Assembly (NCBI GenBank): GCA_007123625.1
Contig: SKKS01000004.1
Span: forward strand, 1 to 11,057
Length of the DNA stretch: 11,057 nt
DNA from: Paracoccaceae bacterium
GTDB taxonomy: Bacteria; Pseudomonadota; Alphaproteobacteria; Rhodobacterales; Rhodobacteraceae
Direction: 5' to 3'
Position 1 is the stretch's first letter. Each line of letters starts with the position of its first letter. The notes below the pieces were generated by a model. The model ran no database searches. It had not been told where the DNA came from and worked only from the letters and a program-made list of their open reading frames with translations. Position numbers and translations under genes: made by a program. Of the stretch, positions 1-5,948 are shown piece by piece.

Positions 1-127
1 CGGGCCTGCGCCGTGACGCAAGGGCCGGGCGGGGCGCGCTGCCCCCCGCGCCCGTTCCGGGCGCGTCCCCCCCCGGGATATTTGGGCACAGATGATGGCC
101 GGAAGGACGGGTGTTGCGGCGCCCAGA
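1..127. other. Intergenic edge region, no gene seen
   Basis: No credible coding sequence lies here. One plus-strand frame runs into a TGA at 14-16 (reading Gly-Pro-Ala-Pro-stop), which could be the tail of a gene to the left, but four codons cannot show that. The rest is very G+C rich, with a perfect inverted repeat at 47-65 and then a short A+T-richer patch (GGGATATTTGGG, 75-86). It is the 3' flank of the thioredoxin-like gene on the minus strand. Confidence 0.5.
47..65. terminator. GC hairpin, possible terminator
   Basis: CGCGCCCG at 47-54 and CGGGCGCG at 58-65 form a perfect 8-bp stem with a three-base loop (TTC). It lies about 60 bp past the stop of the minus-strand thioredoxin-like gene and could end that transcript or one entering from the left. 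There is no T-run on either strand after the stem, so it is not a classical intrinsic terminator; the G+C content also makes chance hairpins common. Confidence 0.3.
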
Positions 128-682
128 TCAGGCGGCGCGCCATTTGATGGAGCAGCCCATCGAGGCGGTCTGCTCGCGCGGGCCTTCGCCGGTGGCTGCG
201 ATCAGGGACATGGCCTCGAACAATTCGCGCCGGGCATCGGGGGCGGCGGGACGGCTGCCCGAGGCATCGAGCCGCCCGCGGTATTGCAAGGCCCCATCGG
301 CGTTGAAGCCGAAAAAATCCGGTGTGCAGGCCGCCCCCCAGGCGCGCGCCACGGCCTGGGTTTCGTCATGCAGATAAGGAAAGGGCAGCCCGCGTTCGGC
401 AGCAAGGCGCTGCATTTCGGGGAAGCTGTCGGTGGGTTGCACCGTGGCATCGTTGGAGCAGATCGCGGCCACGCCGATGCCCAGCGGTTTCAGGTCGTGC
501 GCGTCGCGGATGATCCGGTCCAGAACCGCCAGCACATAGGGACAATGGTTGCAGATGAACATCACCAGCGTGCCCTTCGGCCCGGCGATCTGCGCGAGGC
601 TGTAGGTCTGGTCATCGGTGCCGGGCAGGGTGAAGCCGGGTGCCTGCCAGCCGAAATCGCAGACGGGGGGTGTGGCGGCCAT
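128..682 (-). CDS. Thioredoxin-family (AhpC/TSA-like redoxin) protein
   Basis: A 184-residue thioredoxin-fold protein, probably a thiol-disulfide oxidoreductase; the partner is unknown. The redox motif CNHC is at residues 44-47, after the predicted strand TLVMFI and followed by Pro48, as in redoxin proteins. The cis-proline region is TPDFF (120-124), directly after Cys119. The C-terminal SMGCSIKW segment (174-181) adds a further cysteine (Cys177), a tail I recall as typical of this 'thioredoxin family protein' group. No signal peptide is seen, so it is probably cytoplasmic, unlike the exported ResA/TlpA proteins. The ATG at 682 follows a near-perfect Shine-Dalgarno sequence. It lies 36 bp downstream of the crotonase-like gene on the same strand, so the two are probably co-transcribed. 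The family call is secure; the physiological role is not known from sequence. Confidence 0.88.
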   Translation of the reverse strand: MAATPPVCDFGWQAPGFTLPGTDDQTYSLAQIAGPKGTLVMFICNHCPYVLAVLDRIIRDAHDLKPLGIGVAAICSNDATVQPTDSFPEMQRLAAERGLPFPYLHDETQAVARAWGAACTPDFFGFNADGALQYRGRLDASGSRPAAPDARRELFEAMSLIAATGEGPREQTASMGCSIKWRAA

Positions 683-687
683 GGAGT

Positions 688-694
688 CCTCCTT
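688..694 (-). promoter_or_regulatory. Strong ribosome binding site
   Basis: On the minus strand the sequence AAAAGGAGGACTCC precedes the ATG at 682. AAGGAGG (688-694) is a full match to the anti-Shine-Dalgarno sequence, with a spacing of five bases. It fixes the start of the thioredoxin-like gene and predicts good translation. Confidence 0.8.
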
Positions 695-718
695 TTGCCG
701 GGTTGCTCTGTGGGCCAG

Positions 719-1513
719 TTATTCGGCGGCCCAGTCGGGCTTGCGCTTTTCGATGAAGGCATTGATGCCTTCGTCGGTATCGCGCAGCAGCATGTTTTCC
801 ACCATGATCGCGCCGGTATGGGCATAGGCGTCGGCCAGGGTCATGTCGATCTGGTCGTAGAAGCCGCGTTTGCCGATGCGCACCGCCGCGCCCAGCTTGG
901 CAGCGACCGTGTCGGCCAGGGCGCGGGTTTCGGCCTCCAGTGCTTCAGGCGCGACCACGCGGTTGACCAGCCCGAGCGCGGCTGCGCGGTCGGCATCGAT
1001 GAAGGCGCCGGTGGTCAGCAACTCGAACGCCTGTTTGCGGGGGATGTTGCGCGACAGCGCGACCATCGGCGTGGAGCAGAACAACCCGATGTTCACCCCG
1101 TTGACCCCGAAGCGCGTGCCGGTGGCGGCCACGGCCATGTCGCAGCTGGCCACAAGCTGGCATCCGGCGGCGGTGGCGATGCCGTGGACCTGAGCGATCA
1201 CGGGCTGGGGCAGGGCGGGGATCAACTGCATGATGTCGGAGCAGCGCGAAAACAGGTCCGCGAAATAGGCCGCGCCGTTGTCCGACGCCGCCCGCCCGGC
1301 CTGCATTTCCTTGAGGTCATGGCCCGCACAGAAGGCCTTGCCCGCGCCGCGCAGGATGATCACCCGCGCTTCGGGGTCCGTGGCCAATGCCTCCAGCCGC
1401 GCCTTGAGCGCCGCCAGCAGGGCATCCGACAGCGCGTTCAGCGCCCCGGGGCGGTTCAGGGTCAGCACCGCCACCCCCGCCGTCACGTCACATTGCACCA
1501 GGTCGTCGCTCAT
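719..1513 (-). CDS. ECHDC3-like enoyl-CoA hydratase/isomerase family protein
   Basis: A crotonase-superfamily protein of 264 residues from the chosen start. The two oxyanion-hole segments are present: FCAGHDL (61-67) and GIATAAGCQL (111-120). The pattern GCQLVASCD followed by GVNIGLFCSTP (139-149) and, near the end, GINAFIEKRKPDW matches what I recall of ECHDC3, the poorly characterised mitochondrial enoyl-CoA hydratase domain-containing protein. The two glutamates that catalyse hydration in classical enoyl-CoA hydratase (in GCEL and in the PE pair 20 residues later) are Gln119 and Gly139 here, so ordinary hydratase activity is doubtful although CoA-thioester binding is likely. An ATG four codons upstream (1525) is in frame, but GGAGG at 1519-1523 sits five bases before the ATG at 1513, which favours the shorter protein. 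It is the first gene of a probable two-gene minus-strand operon. Confidence 0.88.
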   Translation of the reverse strand: MSDDLVQCDVTAGVAVLTLNRPGALNALSDALLAALKARLEALATDPEARVIILRGAGKAFCAGHDLKEMQAGRAASDNGAAYFADLFSRCSDIMQLIPALPQPVIAQVHGIATAAGCQLVASCDMAVAATGTRFGVNGVNIGLFCSTPMVALSRNIPRKQAFELLTTGAFIDADRAAALGLVNRVVAPEALEAETRALADTVAAKLGAAVRIGKRGFYDQIDMTLADAYAHTGAIMVENMLLRDTDEGINAFIEKRKPDWAAE

Positions 1514-1518
1514 CTTGC

Positions 1519-1523
1519 CCTCC
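1519..1523 (-). promoter_or_regulatory. Ribosome binding site deciding the crotonase-like start
   Basis: On the minus strand, ATGGAGGGCAAGATG contains GGAGG (1519-1523) five bases before the ATG at 1513. The upstream in-frame ATG (1525) overlaps this Shine-Dalgarno sequence, so starting at 1513 is the simpler reading. Confidence 0.65.
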
Positions 1524-1572
1524 ATCGCGCTTTGGGTGAAACCTAGGCGCGCGGGCAGCCAAGGGGAAGGGT

Positions 1573-2013
1573 ATGGACGTGAAAATGGACCGCGAGGCGC
1601 TCAGCGAGTTCCTGCGGACTGAATTTCGACAGGTCGCGGATGATTTCGTGATCGAGGATGTGGCGCCCATGCAGGTGCGCGTGCGGCTGCTGGCGCATGA
1701 GCGCCATCTGCGCCCCGGTGGCACCGTCTCTGGCCCGGCAATGTTCGCGCTGGCGGATGTGGCGATTTATCTGGCGGTGCTGGCGATGGTCGGGCCGAAG
1801 GGGCTGGCGGTAACCACGAACTGCGCCATTGACTTCATGCGTAAACCCGCTGCGGGCGCCGACCTGATTGCCGAGGCGCGGTTGCACAAGCTGGGCCGCG
1901 TGCTGGCGGTAGGGGATGCGCTGCTTTATTCCGAAGGCATGGCGCCGCCGGTGGCGCGCGCCGGGCTGACGTACTCCATCCCGCCCGACTCTTTTCAGCC
2001 CGGGCGCCCATGA
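1573..2013 (+). CDS. PaaI-like hotdog-fold acyl-CoA thioesterase
   Basis: A 146-residue protein of the PaaI/YigI thioesterase type, expected to hydrolyse acyl-CoA thioesters in the cytoplasm; the substrate cannot be told from sequence. The family block is visible as RPGGTVSGPAMFALADVA (47-64), the long hotdog helix with the acidic residue Asp62 where the family has its catalytic Asp. It is followed by the NCAIDFMRKP strand (83-92) and a GRVLAVGDALLY strand (108-119). The length is normal for a single hotdog domain. The ATG at 1573 follows a purine-rich stretch (AAGGGGAAGGG); a second in-frame ATG lies four codons later. The 3' end overlaps the next gene by ATGA, so the two are probably translated together. 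It diverges from the crotonase-like gene across about 50 bp, and both proteins probably act on CoA thioesters, which may be why they adjoin. Confidence 0.85.
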   Translation: MDVKMDREALSEFLRTEFRQVADDFVIEDVAPMQVRVRLLAHERHLRPGGTVSGPAMFALADVAIYLAVLAMVGPKGLAVTTNCAIDFMRKPAAGADLIAEARLHKLGRVLAVGDALLYSEGMAPPVARAGLTYSIPPDSFQPGRP

Positions 2014-3164
2014 CCCCGGCGGCGCGTCTGCAGGCCGCGATCGAGGTTCTGGACCGTTTGCAGGCGGGCACCGCCCCCGAGGCGGCGCTGACCAACTGGG
2101 CGCGCGCCAGCCGCTATGCTGGGTCGGGCGACCGGGCGGCGGTGCGCGATCATGTCTATGACGTGTTACGGCGCAAGCGGTCCTGCGCGGCGCTGGGCGG
2201 GGCTGACACCGGGCGCGGGCTGGTTCTGGGGCTGGTGCGCGGGCAGGGCGGCGATCACGACGGGTTCGATGGCAGCCGCCACGCCCCGACGCCGCTGACA
2301 CTGGCCGAGCGCGCGCATCTGGGCGCCGATGTGGCGCTGAGTGCGCTTGAAGCGCTCGATTGCCCGGACTGGCTGGAACCGGAGCTGCGCGCCTCATTAG
2401 GCGCCGATTTCGCGGCGGTGATGGAGGCGTTGCGCCACCGCGCACCTGTGTTTCTGCGGGTGAATGTGGCGCGGACCGACCGCGCCGGGGCGGTGGCGGT
2501 GCTGGCCGAGGACGGAGTCGAAGCGGCGCCGCACCCCTTGGCCGAAACCGCGCTTGAAGTCACCCGCAACGCCCGCCGCCTGCGCCAGACCCGCGCTTAC
2601 GCCGGGGGACTGGTCGAATTGCAGGACGCGGCCTCGCAGGCTGTCGTGGCGGGGCTGCCGCTGCGGCCGGGGCAACAGGTGCTGGATTTCTGCGCCGGGG
2701 GCGGGGGCAAGGCGCTGGCGATGGCCGCGCTTGGGGCCTCGGTCAGCGCATATGATGTTTCAGCGGCCCGGATGCGTGACATCCCCGCCCGCGCGGCCCG
2801 GGCCGGTGTCCGGATTGCGGTGAGTGAAAAGCCGCAGGGTCAGTTCGATTTGGTGCTTGCCGATGCGCCATGCTCGGGGTCGGGCAGCTGGCGGCGTGAT
2901 CCGGCGGGCAAATGGGCGCTTGATGCGGACGGGTTGGCGGCGGTGCGGCGCACGCAAGCCAGTGTGATGGACGCCGCCGCGGGACATGTCCGCCAGAGAG
3001 GCTGGCTTGCCTATGCGACCTGTTCGCTGCTGCGATCCGAAAATGACGATGCCGTTGCGGCCTTTGTGGCGCGGACACCAGCGTTCGCGATGGTCGATCT
3101 GCGCCGGTACTCGCCACTGGATGGCGCGGACGGGTTCTTCGTTGCCCTGCTCCGGCGCGAATAA
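2010..3164 (+). CDS. rsmB: RsmB-type 16S rRNA m5C methyltransferase (RsmB/NOP family)
   Basis: A 384-residue SAM-dependent RNA methyltransferase, expected to make 5-methylcytosine in 16S rRNA (position 967 in E. coli RsmB). A compact helical N-terminal part (about 1-60), with the look of the NusB-like domain of RsmB, precedes a linker region. The Rossmann methyltransferase domain then shows motif I VLDFCAGGGGKALAMA (224-239), AYDVS (247-251), motif IV DAPCSGSGSWRRDP (285-298) with Cys288, and motif VI YATCS (336-340) with Cys339 or its immediate neighbour. The motif VI cysteine is the nucleophile and the motif IV cysteine assists product release in m5C RNA methyltransferases. The C-terminal DGFFVALLRR is typical of the family. 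It is somewhat shorter than E. coli RsmB, which I recall as about 430 residues. The ATG overlaps the stop of the thioesterase (ATGA). A paralogue with another rRNA target site remains possible. Confidence 0.87.
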   Translation: MTPAARLQAAIEVLDRLQAGTAPEAALTNWARASRYAGSGDRAAVRDHVYDVLRRKRSCAALGGADTGRGLVLGLVRGQGGDHDGFDGSRHAPTPLTLAERAHLGADVALSALEALDCPDWLEPELRASLGADFAAVMEALRHRAPVFLRVNVARTDRAGAVAVLAEDGVEAAPHPLAETALEVTRNARRLRQTRAYAGGLVELQDAASQAVVAGLPLRPGQQVLDFCAGGGGKALAMAALGASVSAYDVSAARMRDIPARAARAGVRIAVSEKPQGQFDLVLADAPCSGSGSWRRDPAGKWALDADGLAAVRRTQASVMDAAAGHVRQRGWLAYATCSLLRSENDDAVAAFVARTPAFAMVDLRRYSPLDGADGFFVALLRRE

Positions 3165-3208
3165 GGCGTGCTGCGGCAATCCAGGATAGCGCGGCCTGCC
3201 CGTCGGCG

Positions 3209-3224
3209 TTAACCTTGAGTTCAC
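3209..3224 (+). promoter_or_regulatory. CtrA-like binding site upstream of cckA
   Basis: TTAAC (3209-3213), six bases, TTCAC (3220-3224). The CtrA consensus is TTAA-N7-TTAA(C), so one base differs. The site ends 24 bp before the first possible cckA start. It overlaps a weak -35-like TTGAGT (3215-3220), with a poor -10 candidate GATGCT (3238-3243) 17 bp further on. In a G+C-rich window such an A+T-rich paired half-site stands out. Binding is inferred, not shown. Confidence 0.45.
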
Positions 3225-3248
3225 ATTTGTTCGCGAGGATGCTGCCGA

Positions 3249-5639
3249 ATGCTTCGGAGACGTTCTTCAATGCAATCGCAGGGTTATCCTTTGTTCTGGT
3301 CCCGGTTTGCCGCGCAGTCATCGGGCGCTGATCGCAGGCGTCTGTTGCTGGTCGCGCTTCTGGGGGCGCTGCTGCTGGCGGGGGCGCAGGGTATTGCGCT
3401 GGCTGGCGGCGACGGGCGCGACGTGCTGCGGATCATCCTTCTGGCTACGGGCGGGACGCTGCTGGTTCTGAGCGCGGCGCTTGCTGTGGGGCGGTGGCAG
3501 GCGGCAAGGACTCGGCGGGTTGCACTGGCCGTCCTGCGCCCGGTGCTGCAGGCGGAGCCGGTGCCGCGGGTGCTGACCGATGCGGCGGATGGGAACGTGC
3601 TGTGGTGCAACGGGGCCGCCGCGACCTGGGCCGGGCTGACGGCGGGCCGCCCGATTGCCGATGGCTTGGAGAACTGGCGCGCCGAACCCACCGAAACCAT
3701 GCACACGCTTCTGGACCGGGTCGCCGCGACGGGACGAGCGCGGCTTGCGCTGCCCGATGGGGCTGGCGGGCAGGTGCTGGACCTGCGCGAAACCGCCGGA
3801 AACATGGTGCTGTGGCGCTTTTTCCCGGGGCCGGTCGAAGCTGGACAGGGCGACGACGGCGCCCTGCCGCGTCTGCGACTGGACCGCGACGGCAACCCGT
3901 TAGCCGTGAACCAGAGCTATCTGCGCCGTTTCGGTGCGGTGGGGCCTGATACGGGTGCAACAGTCGGCGGTTCTGCGCTCTGCACCGGCACCAAGGCTGC
4001 TGCGTTCGAAGGCATGGCCAAGCTTCGCCTTGAAGTGCCTGCCGGTGCCAGCGACCTTTATTTCCTTGATGCCGCCGATCTTGCGACGCTCGGGGACCCG
4101 GACGCTGCTGTTCGGGAGTTCGACCGCCTTCCTGTGGGACTGATTCGCCTTGGGCCGGAGGGTGATATCCGCGCGCCGAATGACGAGGCGCGGCGCCTGC
4201 TTGGCCTGCGCGCGGGCGAGGCGGCCAGCATCGACGATGTGCTGGACGGACCGGGCCGTCCCGTCACCGACTGGGTCGCTGAGGCGCATCAGGGCCGGGG
4301 ACTGAACCGGACCGAGGTCCTGCGCGCGACACGCGCATCCGTCAGTGATTTTCTGCAAGTCACCTTGCGCAAGGTTTCGCTCGAAGGCGACACCACATTG
4401 TTCGCCGTTCTGAGCGACGCAACCGAATTCAAGGAGCTTGAGGACAAGTTCACACAAAGCCAGAAGATGCACGCCATCGGGCAGCTTGCCGGGGGGGTCG
4501 CGCATGATTTCAACAACCTGCTGACCGCGATACTGGGGTATTGTGACCTGTTGTTGCTGCGCCGGGACCCGACTGACCCGGATTACCCGGACCTGATGCA
4601 GATTCAGCAAAACTCCAACCGCGCGGCCAGCCTTGTGCGGCAACTTCTGGCGTTTTCGCGCAAACAGAGGATGGAAACCGAGATCCTCGATCTGGGCGAT
4701 ACCTTGCGTGACCTGGCGCATCTGCTCAACCGCCTGCTGGGTGAGCGCGTGACCCTGACCCTGGTGCACGGTGACGGGGTCGGCTGCATTCGCACGGACC
4801 GGCAGCAGTTCGAACAGGTGCTCATAAACCTTGTGGTGAATGCGCGGGATGCGATGCCGCTGGGAGGGGAAATTCGGATCGAAACCCGCTTGCTGCGTCT
4901 TCATCATGAGGAACGTCGCGACAACGCGCGTATTCCTCCCGGGGAATACACCGTGATTCTGGTCCGCGATGAGGGCGTCGGCATTCCTCCTGACAAGCTG
5001 CCCAAGGTGTTCGAGCCGTTTTTTACAACCAAGCGCCAAGGGGAAGGCACCGGGTTGGGGTTGTCCACCGTTTACGGGATTGTCAAGCAGAGTGGCGGAT
5101 TCATCTTTGTCGACAGTACCGTCGGTGTCGGGACGACCTTTGCTCTTTATTTCGTCACGCAGGCGTCTGAACCCGTTGCCGAAATGACGCCCCAAACCCG
5201 GAGCGAGCCTGTTTCCCTGCTGCCCGAGCCCGAACCGGTTGCCCTGCGCAAGGGGCGCATCCTGCTTGTCGAGGACGAGGCACCGGTGCGTTCCTTTACC
5301 GCGCGCGCGCTGGAGATGCGCGGCCACACCGTGATTCAGGCCGACTGTGGAGATGCAGCGCTAGAGCTGCTTGCCGATCCGGGTTTTCAGGTGGACCTGT
5401 TTGTGTCGGACGTGTTGATGCCGGGTCAGGATGGTCCGGGTTGGGTTGCGCGTGCCCGCGCGCAGCGCCCCGACATCGGCGTCATCTTCGTTTCCGGGCA
5501 TGCCGAAGACCACTTGCCGATCACGGGCATGCGCATTCCCAACGCCGTTTTCCTGGGCAAACCCTATAGCCTGCAACAGATGACCGACCTGGTGGACGAA
5601 CGGCTGCGCGCCGTGCCCGCCGAACCGGGTGTGGGATAG
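3249..5639 (+). CDS. cckA: Hybrid sensor histidine kinase CckA
   Basis: A 796-residue membrane hybrid kinase. In the known alphaproteobacterial pathway CckA autophosphorylates, passes phosphate to its receiver, then through ChpT to CtrA and CpdR, controlling the cell cycle or, in Rhodobacteraceae, motility and gene transfer agents. Two membrane segments (about 31-52 and 60-81) are followed by two degenerate PAS-like regions (about 96-190 and 288-395). The dimerisation domain has KMHAIGQLAGGVAHDFNNLL (406-425) with phospho-accepting His419, a hallmark CckA sequence. The ATPase domain has the N box NLVVNARDAM (527-536), the G1 box DEGVGIP (574-580) and the G2 box GEGTGLGLS (598-606). The receiver (about 670-788) has Asp676, phospho-acceptor Asp721 in SDVLMPGQDGP, and Lys771. 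A second start at 3270 (residue 8) has its own GGAGA nine bases upstream and would fit a promoter overlapping the CtrA-like site better; 3249 has GAGGA at nine bases. The gene stands alone. Confidence 0.93.
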   Translation: MLRRRSSMQSQGYPLFWSRFAAQSSGADRRRLLLVALLGALLLAGAQGIALAGGDGRDVLRIILLATGGTLLVLSAALAVGRWQAARTRRVALAVLRPVLQAEPVPRVLTDAADGNVLWCNGAAATWAGLTAGRPIADGLENWRAEPTETMHTLLDRVAATGRARLALPDGAGGQVLDLRETAGNMVLWRFFPGPVEAGQGDDGALPRLRLDRDGNPLAVNQSYLRRFGAVGPDTGATVGGSALCTGTKAAAFEGMAKLRLEVPAGASDLYFLDAADLATLGDPDAAVREFDRLPVGLIRLGPEGDIRAPNDEARRLLGLRAGEAASIDDVLDGPGRPVTDWVAEAHQGRGLNRTEVLRATRASVSDFLQVTLRKVSLEGDTTLFAVLSDATEFKELEDKFTQSQKMHAIGQLAGGVAHDFNNLLTAILGYCDLLLLRRDPTDPDYPDLMQIQQNSNRAASLVRQLLAFSRKQRMETEILDLGDTLRDLAHLLNRLLGERVTLTLVHGDGVGCIRTDRQQFEQVLINLVVNARDAMPLGGEIRIETRLLRLHHEERRDNARIPPGEYTVILVRDEGVGIPPDKLPKVFEPFFTTKRQGEGTGLGLSTVYGIVKQSGGFIFVDSTVGVGTTFALYFVTQASEPVAEMTPQTRSEPVSLLPEPEPVALRKGRILLVEDEAPVRSFTARALEMRGHTVIQADCGDAALELLADPGFQVDLFVSDVLMPGQDGPGWVARARAQRPDIGVIFVSGHAEDHLPITGMRIPNAVFLGKPYSLQQMTDLVDERLRAVPAEPGVG

Positions 5640-5689
5640 GGGCGGCGCGCTGCCCCGAAGTCCTGGATCCGGACAAGCAATTTGCCGGA
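5639..5689 (+). terminator. Two hairpins just after cckA, possible terminator
   Basis: The first hairpin (5639-5656) starts in the last base of the cckA stop codon: GGGGCGG pairs with CTGCCCC (one G-T pair) around a CGCG loop. The second (5668-5689) pairs TCCGG and CAA with TTG and CCGGA, with one bulged A and a five-base loop. Neither is followed by a T-run, so termination is an inference from position and stem quality only. Confidence 0.35.
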
Positions 5690-5948
5690 GTGTTGCGCTT
5701 GCGCGAACAAGCCAGGGCCGTGCCTGACGCAAAGCACCGTCGCCGCCGCACCGCAGGCGACCAGTATCCCCGATCGCGTCGGCGCGAATGGGTGGACGTG
5801 CGTTTACGCCGTGCGGTGCAATGCTCGCAACGCCCTGCCGCAGGCGGACTTGCGCGTTCAGGCACCTGTCTTCAAAGCGGTCATCAAATCCCAGTGCGGT
5901 GCGCCTTCCGTGTGCTTGCGGCTTCACAACTGCGCATTGGGTGCGGGA
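5640..5948. other. 309-bp gap between cckA and the caspase-like gene
   Basis: Apart from the two hairpins at its start, I see no supported gene here. The caspase reading frame stays open back to a TTG at 5682, but there is no in-frame ATG before 5949. The encoded stretch is cysteine-rich, shows no family resemblance, and would bury the signal peptide more than 100 residues inside the protein. I treat it as non-coding leader or promoter DNA. No tRNA, riboswitch or CRISPR-like structure is evident. Confidence 0.5.

Noticed and set aside
1..16. End of a plus-strand gene (Gly-Pro-Ala-Pro-stop)
   Set aside because: Four codons at a window edge cannot be told from chance.
92..1546. A 484-codon plus-strand open frame
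   Set aside because: It lies opposite the thioredoxin-like and crotonase-like genes, which have clear family motifs and good ribosome sites. Its product shows no recognisable domain; long antisense frames are expected at this G+C content.
3900..5327. A 475-codon minus-strand open frame
   Set aside because: It lies wholly within cckA, whose kinase and receiver motifs are unmistakable. No domain is visible in the antisense product.
5682..5948. N-terminal extension of the caspase-like protein from TTG 5682
   Set aside because: No convincing start, cysteine-rich composition without family resemblance, and it would place the signal peptide far inside the protein.
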